Positions 22,405-31,825 of a DNA stretch of 64,000 nucleotides are shown piece after piece. Within the stretch, counting starts at the first letter, position 1. Each line of letters opens with the position of its first letter. Position numbers and translations under genes: made by a program. Origin of the DNA: Hordeum vulgare subsp. vulgare (lineage: Eukaryota; Streptophyta; Magnoliopsida; Poales; Poaceae); assembly GCF_904849725.1 (NCBI RefSeq), contig NC_058518.1:420367081-420431080 (forward strand). Direction: 5' to 3'. The notes below the pieces were generated by a model, which was given only the letters and a program-made list of their open reading frames with translations, was not told the DNA's origin and did not search any database.

Positions 22405-23231
22405 GCATGCATGCAATGATGTCATGAGATTCGTTCTAAATGATCGAATTCAAAAAAAATTATCTCTTAAACCGTTAATTCGATCGATGATTCGTTTTCG
22501 CCGTTGACTTTGTTTCGATGAAATCTTCAAAACTAGATCCCATGTCGACATGTTTTGACATATTTTTTTTGCTCGTACTTACCACATTTGCTTTACTTAC
22601 TTGTCATATTAGTAAGTACTTACTTGTCTGATAAAAAATAACTTAATCGCCAAATTTTTTAAAAACTGTGTATAAATATGACATCTAGACATAATCAAAA
22701 TGGCAAGCACAAACAATTTTTTTAGGCGATTACGCGCAAAAATATGACAACTCAACATATTTAAAATCGATGAGCATAAAAAATCTTTTTTGATCATCGT
22801 TTATAAATATGATAACTCGACATAGTTAAACTAACAAACACAAAAAATAGTTTTTTTGGCAAAGTTTTATGTAAATGTGACAAGTTTGCATATTTTAATT
22901 GACAAACACAACCTATGACAATGCTTTTATATCATGTATAATGAAAACTGTTACATGGTTTTGTAGAAAAACATTAAAAGTGTCAATTAAGTTATTTTTC
23001 CACGCAAGTAAGTGGTTAATAATATGGCAAGTGGGGTCAAAAAATGTGGCAAGTATGGATGAAAAAAATTAGTTGACGGAACATGTCGATATGGGATCTA
23101 GTTTCGAAGAACTCGTCGAGAGAAAGTCACTGATGAAAGCGGATCATCGATTGAATTAACGGTTTTGTAGATAAAACTTTTTAAATTTTAAAATTAAAAT
23201 GAATCTTGGTGACATCATTGCATGCATGTAA
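22405..23231. mobile_element. Long terminal inverted repeat element, Mutator-like
   Basis: Left arm (about 22405-22570) and right arm (about 23065-23231) are inverted copies of roughly 165 bases with clear but imperfect identity, sharing GCATGCAATGATGTCA, AACCGTTAATTC and ACTAGATCCCAT. The AT-rich centre holds three degenerate repeats built on AAATATGACA and CAAACACAAA. Long arms suggest a Mutator-like or foldback non-autonomous element. The flanking (GCAT)n prevents a firm call of the target duplication. Confidence 0.65.
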
Positions 23232-24250
23232 CAGTTTTTATTATACATAGACGGAGGTGCGGCGCCGCTCCATAGGGTTGTCCAACAATCATTTTATGCT
23301 TATGTGTATGTCTAATGTCATTGTGTTGTTTTATATTGATCTTTAAGATAAGGCAATTGCTACCAATCAGCCGACTGAAAAGTATATAAATATAAACCGC
23401 TTTGCGAGCCGTCCGATCATTGTGATCTGGACACAACGTGGCTGATTCAGATGTGGTCAACACCTCGCTCCTGCTTCGTCCTCATGTCGATGTAACGCCA
23501 TGCGTGAGCGCAGAGGTGCAATCCTCGCAGCACAACTGCCACCGCTATTCGTTCCATTGTTGTGCCACCGTCAGCAGCGCCGCCGTCCGCTCCATTACAG
23601 TGCCACCGGCAGCAGCGCCGTCGCCTGCTCCATTGCAGCGTCGTCGACACATGCACCACCGTCTGTTCCATTGCTGAGCCGCAGCCCGCTCCATTGTAGC
23701 GCCATCGACAGCAGTGCTCAACCATTGCAGCGTCGTCGTCGTCGCGTCGCCGGAAGCAGCGCCCACTCCATTGCAGCGATGTCGTCTCGCCGCCGGAAGT
23801 AGCGCCTGCTCCATTGCAGCGTCGTCTCCGCTTCGTCGGAAGCAGCGCCCGCTCCATTGCAGTGCCGTCATACTCGACGTGTTGCGCCACCGGCAGCAAC
23901 GCCCGCTCCACTGCAATGTTCTCGACCTCGTATGCAACGTCGGCAAACTGTCTCCGACGTTACATTGCAGCGTCCGCCTCCGACGAGATCGGCTCGGAGC
24001 TCGGCAATGCAACAGCGGCGTGTAGACTGGGCAGCAGCTTGGAGCTTAGAGCAGCAGGCCATAGCAGAGAAGCTTGAGCAGTTGGGCAGCAGTCCATGGC
24101 GGAGAAGCTTGGGCGACAGCCATGGCGAGAGGTGCGGGGGCGAGAAAGGGGATAGAGCTCAACGGAGAAATTGAGTGGTTCTCGTCTACAGATGGGGAGA
24201 TAAAGCTGGGAGGTGGGCGAACACACTAGGACGCGTGGCGCCCGTAGCAG
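23232..24250. repeat. GC-rich degenerate repeat block 2
   Basis: After about 200 AT-rich bases, 23440-24000 consists of repeats of GCTCCATTGCAGCG with AGCAGCGCC, at 43-base spacing for three units (23766, 23809, 23852) and looser elsewhere. Open frames on both strands are artefacts of this. AATCAGCCGACTGA near 23365 and CAGTCGGTTGA near 24270 could be related ends of one element, and CAGCCGGTTGAT with ACGCGT also closes block 1 near 9350. Confidence 0.5.
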
Positions 24251-24599
24251 CCGGTTGATGCGAGACGGAAATCAGTCGGTTGAAAACAATGATTTTCCTT
24301 AAGATAAATCACATTGCTTTACCGAGTTAACATCCGAGTGAATAATGTAATCGATCTAGCAATCTGTACTCTTTTTGACCGTTCGTAATCTTCTCACATT
24401 ACTTAGTAAAACTTTTGAATAATAACGAGTAAACAGGAGGAACCAACTAATTAAGTTGCAACTTAGCCAACAATGGACTCGTACATGGACGCGCCGCCTT
24501 CCGCCTGCTAGTCTAATTAAACTTGAATTCAACAGATAGCGGCTAGAATTTTCTTCGTGTGATGCTGCTTCAACTGTGGTTACCGGTCGTACATAAGCT
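24251..24599 (+). promoter_or_regulatory. Upstream region of the PPR gene
   Basis: AT-rich, gene-free interval preceding the PPR reading frame; presumed promoter and 5' UTR. No element could be assigned reliably. Confidence 0.35.
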
Positions 24600-26765
24600 G
24601 TGATCAACTTCCCTGCCCTTGCTCTATCTTTGACCGAACCTATGTCCCTACCCAGTTCGATCCTGACTGACGACGACTCCCCACCCGGCCCCGGACCGAA
24701 GCTCCTCCAGCACGGCAGCAACCGGAGTCGAGCGCCGCAGCCTCGCCGGCGGGGATGCAGGGGGCAGGAAAGCTCCTTGTCGGCGCCGGAGGGTGACGAC
24801 GGCAGCCGAATGCTGTTGGACAATCCGACAGTTGCCGCCCTCTCAGCGCTCCTTGCCCGCTCCGCCTCCCTATCCGCCGCTGCGGCACTCCACGCCCGTC
24901 TCCTCCGCTCCTCACGCCTCTTCAGCCACCCCTTCCTCGCCAACTGCCTCGCCGCCGCTTACTCCCGCCTCGGCGCCACCCCTGCCGCCATCGCCCTGCT
25001 GACCCACGCGCCCAGCGACGCAGCCAACCGCTTCTCGCACAACATCCTCCTCGCCGCACTGCTCAAGTCCCGTGACCTCCCGGCTGCGCGCAGGCTGTTC
25101 GACGAAATGCCTATGAGGGACACCGTCGCCTACAATTCCATGATCTCTGGCTACGCTCAAAGCGGGCACGCCGGCGAGGCGCTCAGTCTTGCGCGCAGGA
25201 TGAGGGGGCTAGGCGTCAGGCCTAGCGCCTTCACCTTCTCCATTGTCTCGTCGGCGGTCTGCTCTGCTCCCCACGGGATGCAGGTTCATGCAGCTGCCGT
25301 CCGTCACGGCTCTGCCCAACACAACGCCGTAGTGGGCAACACGCTTGTTGACATGTATCGGCGTGTCGGTCTCTTGGAATATGCCGTGCGCGTCTTTTGG
25401 AATATGAATGAACTGGACATCGTTTCGCTGAATTCTGTCATGTCAGTGTACAAGGATGATGGCCAAAGCAATGCAGTGTTTGAGTGCTTCCGGTTGACTA
25501 GAAGCCATGGGCTTTCGGTTGACGAATGCAGTGTGTCAACGGTGCTTACCGCGTGCACAGATATCGAGGATTTCGCTAAGGGTGACCAGCTCTTGGCCCT
25601 TTGCGTCAAAACAGGACTCCTGTCCAATTCTATCATTTGTAGTGCTGTTATCGGCCTGTTGTCCATGTCTGACAGACTACCTGATGTTGTCAGGCTTTTC
25701 GAGGGATTAACAAAATGGGACTCAGAAACATGCAACGCAATGATATCGTGTTATGCCAGGAGTGGTTTAATGGAGCAAGCTCTGGGCCTCTTTGTGATTG
25801 CTCTGCGAAATGCTGTTCTTCCAACTGAGTTCACTTTTGCGAGCGTGCTGAGATGGAGTTCGTGTTTTGGTCTGATGGAGCAGGGCACTCAAATCCATAC
25901 GCTGGTATATAAATGTGGGTTTGAGGATGATATGATTGTTGCCACTGCTCTCGTTGACATGTATTGTAAGTTAGGTTCCTTGAAGCATGCCAGGAAACTC
26001 TTCGACAGTGTTTGTGTCAAGGATTTGGTGTTATGGAATACAATGATCATCGGTCTATCGCGGAATGGGGGAGGTAGGGAAGCTCTTGGAGTGTTTTGGT
26101 GGATGCTGGACTGTGGTGTCAAGCCAGATAGAATTACTCTTTTCGGAGCTTTATCTGCTTGTAGCTTGGGGGGTCTGGTTAATGAAGCAATGGATATAAT
26201 TTTCCTGTTTAAAGCCAAGTACCATGTCGTGCCTGGCCTGGAGCACTATGCATGTGTGGCTGACATGTTAAGCCGTGCAGGATTGTTTAGAGAGGCAGAA
26301 GATTTAGTCCAGAACAAGTTGCAGAAGTGCAATACTGCTGCTCTCCTCAATATTCTTGAGGCTTGCATGATTCAAGGGGATTTTGCCATGGCAGAGTCAA
26401 TCGCAGAGAATATGTTGAAACTGAAGCCTCGGTCATCACTGCCGTACACTGTTCTGGCTCGTACCTATGGTGCAAGATGTAAGTGGGAAAGCATGGCCAG
26501 GATGTGGAGGTCAATGGAAGCTTTAGGTGCAAAGAAGGTTGGGGAATGTAGCTGGCTCTGCATCAAGAATGAAATTCATGTGTTTACATCTGAACAAATA
26601 TTGCATCAAGGAAGTGAAGTTACGTATGCAGTTTTAGATCTATTGTTCTGGGACATGATGGATCACATTTATGCTCCTGGTCGTGTTGGTACAATTCATA
26701 CACAAGATCTCAAGAAGAACAAGGGATTTGATTGCCATCCGCAGTTCTTGGATTGCACTCTGTGA
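24600..26765 (+). CDS. Pentatricopeptide repeat protein, PLS class with E-type tail
   Basis: An intron-less frame of 721 residues. From about residue 140 it consists of degenerate 31- to 36-residue PPR units, with hallmarks such as ARRLFDEMPMRDTVAYNSMI, SGYAQSGHAGEAL, LVDMYCKLGSLKHARKLFD and DLVLWNTMIIGLSRNGGGRE. The end (YACVADMLSRAGLFREAEDL, then CSWLCIKNEIHVF) is an E/E+-like domain without a DYW deaminase. Such proteins enter mitochondria or plastids and bind RNA, usually to specify C-to-U editing sites. The target is unknown. Residues 1-70 are Pro-, Ser- and Arg-rich and may be presequence or untranslated; ATG 24810 (MLLDNPTVAAL) is a plausible alternative start giving 651 residues. A relic of this gene's 3' end is at 12.9-14.4 kb. 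Confidence 0.9.
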   Translation: MINFPALALSLTEPMSLPSSILTDDDSPPGPGPKLLQHGSNRSRAPQPRRRGCRGQESSLSAPEGDDGSRMLLDNPTVAALSALLARSASLSAAAALHARLLRSSRLFSHPFLANCLAAAYSRLGATPAAIALLTHAPSDAANRFSHNILLAALLKSRDLPAARRLFDEMPMRDTVAYNSMISGYAQSGHAGEALSLARRMRGLGVRPSAFTFSIVSSAVCSAPHGMQVHAAAVRHGSAQHNAVVGNTLVDMYRRVGLLEYAVRVFWNMNELDIVSLNSVMSVYKDDGQSNAVFECFRLTRSHGLSVDECSVSTVLTACTDIEDFAKGDQLLALCVKTGLLSNSIICSAVIGLLSMSDRLPDVVRLFEGLTKWDSETCNAMISCYARSGLMEQALGLFVIALRNAVLPTEFTFASVLRWSSCFGLMEQGTQIHTLVYKCGFEDDMIVATALVDMYCKLGSLKHARKLFDSVCVKDLVLWNTMIIGLSRNGGGREALGVFWWMLDCGVKPDRITLFGALSACSLGGLVNEAMDIIFLFKAKYHVVPGLEHYACVADMLSRAGLFREAEDLVQNKLQKCNTAALLNILEACMIQGDFAMAESIAENMLKLKPRSSLPYTVLARTYGARCKWESMARMWRSMEALGAKKVGECSWLCIKNEIHVFTSEQILHQGSEVTYAVLDLLFWDMMDHIYAPGRVGTIHTQDLKKNKGFDCHPQFLDCTL

Positions 26766-27245
26766 GCTGTGCAACTAACGTAATTATTCAGCTAGGACCG
26801 TCTCACAGTGGTCATGTGGTTACCTTGACTTGATAGCAAGGCAGCTTAAGCTACAGATTGTTAAGCAAGCACTACGAGCATCAAGAAAAAGACATTATCC
26901 CGAGAGAGTGCAGAAATCAGGCCATCCAGTATGTTGGCAAAGAACAGTGATCAGGTTTTACTTCGTGTTCATATATGGTGATGTGTATAGTATATTGTCT
27001 TATAGATTGATTAATTTACTTGACGTCATGTTGTCTTACAGACTGATTAATTCACTTCACATCTTTTTGCTACAGATCTTGTGCGCAGGTGGGTGGTGAT
27101 CTCTTGTTAGAATTGTATAGGATTTTGCCATTGGGCGGGTACTTAGTGTGATACTTACATGCCCTTGTCGATGCCACCACAGGTCAGAATTGCACGTGGA
27201 TGGCATCCAATTAGGAGTAGGGCAGGCAACTGCCATCAAGCACCT
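26766..27245 (+). other. PPR 3' flank and spacer to cyclin pseudogene
   Basis: Non-coding DNA. Its first 60 bases match the relic at 14313. TTGTCTTA-AGA-TGATTAAT(T) is repeated at about 26998 and 27032. It ends just before the decayed cyclin start. Confidence 0.5.
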
Positions 27246-27972
27246 ATGGGGTTATCTACAACCGATGCTAGTGATAAGCATTTGGAGAGCTTACCTGACA
27301 TGGGGTTTGGCAGCATGACGATCAAAGAAAGGTCATACTAAGTTTCCAAAGGTGCCGTTGCTTCTTGCAAGTTGCAACATATCTTGGCAGATCAATTCAG
27401 AAAACTAAATAAGTACAACCTTCGTCCGGAATTAATTGACGCTGAAATGAGTGTATAGGGAGTACTAGGTTATAAACTTATAATGTCAAGTATACAGCTC
27501 TATGCAGAATACATTTTCAAGTATGCTGAGTGCAGGCCGTCTTGCTTTGTGTTGGCACTAGTGTACATGGAGAGATAGCTAGCAACCAAATGTGTAGTAC
27601 ATGACGCCCTTTCAATGTTCATCGCTTGCTAATTACAGGTGTGGTGGTTGCTGCCAAATTCACGGATGATGCGTAAGTACCCACTGCCACCGCAACTGCA
27701 ATGGCATTATTTGTATATCACAAACATGCACAGGTTTCCAGTAATACATGTGCCGCAGGTTTTTCAAGAGTGCATTCTACGCTAGGGTGGGAGGAATCGG
27801 CGCATTCGAGATGAATCAGCTTGAGTTGGATTTTCTGTTTAATCTGGACTTCTGGTTGAAAGTGAACCTGGAGACATTTGGGAACTGCTGCTTGCAGCTG
27901 GAGAAACATGCCCCGCGGTGCGGTTCAACCGAGACTGCCGGTTCAGGTTCCTCGTGTCAATGGAATAAATGA
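27246..27972 (+). pseudogene. Decayed second copy of the P-type cyclin gene
   Basis: The segment parallels the intact cyclin gene from its ATG (GATGC..GTGATAAGCATTTGGAGAGC) through SIQLYAE.IFKYAEC, KFTDD, and the second-exon stretch ending LQLEKHAP. The frame is lost by indels after about 30 codons, stops (for example MER-stop near 27575), and a Stowaway-like fragment replacing part of exon 1. The intron is still present with GTAAGTACC and a CCGCAG acceptor at the same place, so this is a DNA duplicate and not a retrocopy. The second exon remains open for about 70 codons, and the tail diverges from the intact gene. Confidence 0.88.
27413..27466. mobile_element. Stowaway-like fragment inside cyclin pseudogene
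   Basis: TCGTCCGGAATTAATTGACGC on the left and GTATAGGGAGTAC on the right resemble the two ends of a Stowaway element with nearly all of its centre missing. The intact cyclin gene has coding sequence here and no such insert. Confidence 0.5.
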
Positions 27973-28418
27973 TTTGATCTATAGCGGTAGCGCCGACGAG
28001 TCCAAGGATGTAGCTGAGCAATCTATGTAGGGCCTACAGTTTTTACAAAGCTTGGGACCTGATTACTGATTATTGTTTTAGATCTGACATTTGTGCATTC
28101 AGATAGCATAAATTATTTTACTAGACAACAGTTAATTCTTATACACCACTCTGTTCATCTGTTTAAATTTTCACCACCGTGTTGGGGAATAGTATTCAGT
28201 CTCCTATGAGAATACCAGTGATATGTTGCCAAGTATCCTGTTGACAGATGAATCTGGCTTGCGTTCTTTCTATGTGCATCATCTGATTCTATTGAGTCAC
28301 ATAACGGAATCTCTGATGATTTTCAATAGAATAACTAATTGGCTACTGGATTGTTGCTACCAACAGCATGGAAACAAATTACTTGGCTAGGAAACAGAAC
28401 CAACAGGCAACACTATCA
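27973..28418 (+). other. 3' flank of the cyclin pseudogene
   Basis: Blocks such as GATCTGACATTTGTGCATTC and the CACTCTGTT region are shared with the intact cyclin 3' flank at 12130-12480. No coding frame. Homology ends before 28419, where the retrotransposon stack begins. Confidence 0.55.
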
Positions 28419-29252
28419 TGGTATTTCCGCGGCAGATGCCAGGGGTGGCTTAGATCGTGGCTTGGGGCCGACGGGCGCCGGCGGCGTCTACGAACGGGTG
28501 TAGGCGCAAGACACATGACGTGGATCTACCCAGGTTCAGGGCCCTCCGGTGAGATAAAATCCCTAGTCCTGCATGTGTGGCTATATGAGATCACAATACA
28601 AATGGTGCTCCTCGATCTGCTCGTGAGGAGGGAGACGGAGCCCTTGCTACCGGCCTCGCTCCCTCGATGGTGTGTGTAGTTCTGGGGTCTATAGGTTCGC
28701 TGATTGCTTCTAGGTGTGCCCACTCTCCGGGGGCTGACATGAGGCTTTATAGTGTAGCGTGAGATGTACAGTTTTGGGAGAAAGTAGGAGGCGGGACCCG
28801 GCTGCCAGCCTCTCCGGCTGGCCGTGGGGCCCGCCGTTGTCGGGTCTTGTCCGGCGCGGGGCCCGCCAGACGTGCGCCTCAACGGCTAACGCGCCAGTCG
28901 TCAGGGAGTAGGTAGGGGTAAGCATGGCTACACAGTCGTCTCGCTCGGTCAGCCTCGGTGGTGATGGGGGCCGTGTAGCCTCGCTGACCCTTACATCATT
29001 GCGCCCGTGGCCACACCGAGCTTGTCGGCGTGCACAGTGGTCACGAGCGCCTCTGCATCATGTGTCGGGTCTCGTCACCGTACGTTGGTATGGTCGGATG
29101 GGACGGGGACTGACCAGCCGCCTGGCGCCGGGCCACGCCAAATGCCGCCAGTTGGCCGTCAACGCGTTGGCCAAACAGGCTGGCTGCCGCCAGCCGCCCC
29201 CCTCCCGGGGGGGGGGGGGGGGCTAGTCGGCCCCAAATGTCATGGAGATGGG
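28419..29252. repeat. 834-bp unit, copy 1 (X1)
   Basis: A GC-rich 834-base unit beginning TGGTATTTCCGCGGCAGATG and ending ATGGAGATGGG. An equally long copy is at 35046-35879 with about 33 differences by eye (about 4%). Each copy directly precedes a TGATACGTCTC LTR start. On the minus strand it has CTACACTATAAAGCCTC and looks like an LTR or promoter fragment, but no matching target duplication is seen at either copy. Open frames on both strands lack domains. Confidence 0.85.
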
Positions 29253-30873
29253 TGATACGTCTCAAACGTATCTATAATTTTTGATGGTTTCACGTTGTTA
29301 TCTTGTCTTCTTTGGTGATTTTATGTACCTTTTATATCTTTTTTTGGGACTAACTTATTAATTCACTGCTAAGTGCCAGTTCCTGTTTTTCCGTGTTTTT
29401 GACTCTTTTCAGATCTGATTTTGGAACGGAGTACAAACGGAAGAAAAACGTCGAAATGATTTTCTCCCGAACGGAAGAAGACCACGGGGCTTTTGGGCCA
29501 AGCCAGGTGGGCTCTAGGGAGCCCACAAGCCCCCCACTCCGCCACCAGGGGGGAGGCGGCGGTGGGCAGGCTTGTGGCCTCCCTGGCCGCCCCCTGACCT
29601 AGGTCTTTGGCCTATAAATTCCCAAATATTCCGCAAAAAATCAGGGGAGCCTCGAAAATACTTTTCCGCTGCCGCAAGCTTCCGTTTTCGCGAGATCTCA
29701 TGTGGAGACCCTTCCCGGCGCCCTGCCGGAGGGGACTTTGGAGTTGGAGGGCTTCTTCATCATCATCATCGCCCCTCCAATGACTCGTGAGTAGTTCACT
29801 TCAGACCTACGGGCCCGTAGTTAGTAGCTAGATGGCTTCTTCTCTCTCTTGGATCTTCAATACAAAGTTCTCCATGATCTTCATGGAGATCTCTTCAATG
29901 TAATCTTCTTTGGCGGTGTGTTTGTCGAGATCCGATGAATTGTGGATTTGTGATCAGATTATCTATGATATATATTTGAGTCTTTGCTGATTTCTTATAT
30001 GCATGATTTGATATCCTTGTAAGTCTCTCCGAGTCTTGGGTTTTATTTGGCCAACTAGATCTATGATTCTTGCAATGGGAGAAGTGCTTGGTTTTGGGTT
30101 CTACCATGTGGTGACCTTTCCCAGTGACGGTAGGGGCAGCAAGGCACACATCAAGTAGTTGCCATCAAGGGTAAAAAGATGGGGGTTTTATCATTGGTTT
30201 GAGATTATCCCTCTACATCATGTCATCTTGCTTAAGGCGTTACTCTGTTCTTATGGACTTAATACACTAGATGCATGCTGGATAGCGGTCGACGTGTGGA
30301 GTAATAGTAGTAGATGCAGAAAGTATCGGTCTACTTGTTTCGGACGTGATGCCTATAGATATAATCATTGCATAGATATCGTCACGACTTTGCGCGGTTC
30401 TATCAATTGCTCGACAGTAATTTGTTCACCCACCGTCTACTTCCTTTCATGAGAGAAGCCACTAGTAAACACTACGGCCCCCGGGTCTATTCACATCCAT
30501 CGTTTACACCTCCGCTTTTACTTTGCTTTGTTACTTTGTTGCTTTCAGTTCTCACTTGGCAAACAATCTATAAGGGATTGACAACCCCTTCATAGCGTTG
30601 GGTGCAAGCTTTTGTGTTTGTGCAGGATCTTGAGATACTCTTCCGCCGGATTGATACCTTGGTTCTCAAACTGAGGGAAATACTTACCGTCGCTGTGCTA
30701 CATCACCCTTTCCGCTTCAAGGGAACACCAACGCAAGGCTCCAAGGCCACGGGGGAAATCCTTTGCATACTTGCCTAGGAAGTCCCTTAAGGCGTAGCCG
30801 CAGCTGAAGGATTCCTGGTGCCGTCGACACAACTATTTCTGGCGCCGTTGCAAGGGATACACAACAACCATCA
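29253..30873 (+). repeat. 5' LTR of non-autonomous gypsy element E1
   Basis: LTR of 1,621 bases starting TGATACGTCTCAAACG and ending AACAACCATCA. The end is defined by comparison with the LTR split around 37070/43298, after which the flanks diverge. TATAAATT at 29613-29620 is the likely TATA box. A primer-site-like copy TGGCGCCGTTGCAAGG at 30840 lies inside the LTR tail, about 44 bases before the genuine one. Confidence 0.85.
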
Positions 30874-30883
30874 GAAGTATTTC

Positions 30884-30900
30884 TGGCGCCGTTGCCGGGG
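30884..30900 (+). other. Primer-binding site of E1, tRNA-Asp type
   Basis: TGGCGCCGTTGCCGGGG starts 10 bases after the LTR end. This is the primer complement typical of plant Athila-lineage gypsy elements. Confidence 0.8.
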
Positions 30901-31114
30901 AGGAGAAATCAAGATCTATCCAAGTAGGTCTCACAAACTCATCTCTTGCATTTACTTTTGTTGCCAGTTGCCTCTCGTTTTCCTCTCCCCCACTTCACAT
31001 TTGCCTTTTTCGTTTGCCTTTTCGTTCGTCTTTTTCTCTCGCTTGCTTTCTGTTCACTTGTGTGCCATGTGCCTTCAATATGCTTGCATCTTCGCTTGCT
31101 GAAAATCTATTGAT

Positions 31115-31825
31115 ATGGATCCTCATCCACTAGCTAGTATCTTTAAGAGACCCGCTATTGTTGAACGAATTGCTAGTGAGTTGAGGGCAATTGACTATTT
31201 TTATGGAGTTTTGCTTGAGATGTGTGAATCTAAAAATCGTGATGAAGAAATTCATGAAGTGATTCACGAGGGCACCTTGGATGAAAAGCATGATTGCAAT
31301 GGTTTCACTATAAATTCTATTAGTGACAATCATGCTAAAAATATGCAAAACCCTAAGCTTGGGGATGCTAGTTTTGCTATGTCCACTACTTGTTGCAATA
31401 ATCATGATTGGGGTGATGATCTTTCTTATGATCTTGAAAATTTGTTTAAGCCTCATGATGAATATGATATTTGCAACAATATTGAAAGTGGGATTGGAGA
31501 AGTCATGACTTTATTTGATGATAATCCCACTATTTTTGAAGAGCGTCAACTTTGCATGCATGTGGATCATGAAAAGAATATCCTATGTGATAGCTACATT
31601 GTTGAATTCGAATATGATCCCACATGTAATTGCTATGAGAGAGGAAAATATTGTGGTAGAAACTTTCATGTTACCCAATTACCTCTCGTTATGTTGAAAT
31701 TGCTATTGTCTCTTTCTTCTTCCTTGCATATGGCAGCTATTGGTTGTCGTCACAATTTGTTTTCCTATAAAATGCCTATGCGTAGTAAGTATGTTAGACT
31801 TAGATGTGATTTTCACATGCTTTAG
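31115..31825 (+). CDS. Uncharacterised ORF of E1, 236 residues
   Basis: I do not recognise a domain. The protein is acidic and Asp/Asn/His/Cys-rich, with paired Cys residues (TTCCN, DICNN, LCMHV, LCDSY) that might bind metal. It has a hydrophobic LLLSLSSSLHM patch near the end. The homologous ORF in E2 (51041-51790) shares about four fifths of residues, with NHAKNMQNPKLGDASFAMST and NPTIFEERQLCMHVDHEKNI unchanged. Here the frame ends early because TAT of E2 is TAG, dropping 13 residues. It lies where gag would be in an autonomous element, 240 bases after the primer site. Function is unknown; an accessory or Gag-substitute role would be speculation. Confidence 0.6.
   Translation: MDPHPLASIFKRPAIVERIASELRAIDYFYGVLLEMCESKNRDEEIHEVIHEGTLDEKHDCNGFTINSISDNHAKNMQNPKLGDASFAMSTTCCNNHDWGDDLSYDLENLFKPHDEYDICNNIESGIGEVMTLFDDNPTIFEERQLCMHVDHEKNILCDSYIVEFEYDPTCNCYERGKYCGRNFHVTQLPLVMLKLLLSLSSSLHMAAIGCRHNLFSYKMPMRSKYVRLRCDFHML

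Noticed and set aside
24356..24943. Minus-strand 195-codon frame overlapping the PPR start
   Set aside because: It is antisense to GC-rich PPR coding sequence and has no domain.
28419..29252. Simple solo LTR insertion for the 834-bp unit
   Set aside because: TG/CA-like ends can be found, but neither copy has matching flanking duplications, and both copies abut the same LTR start, which independent insertions would not do.
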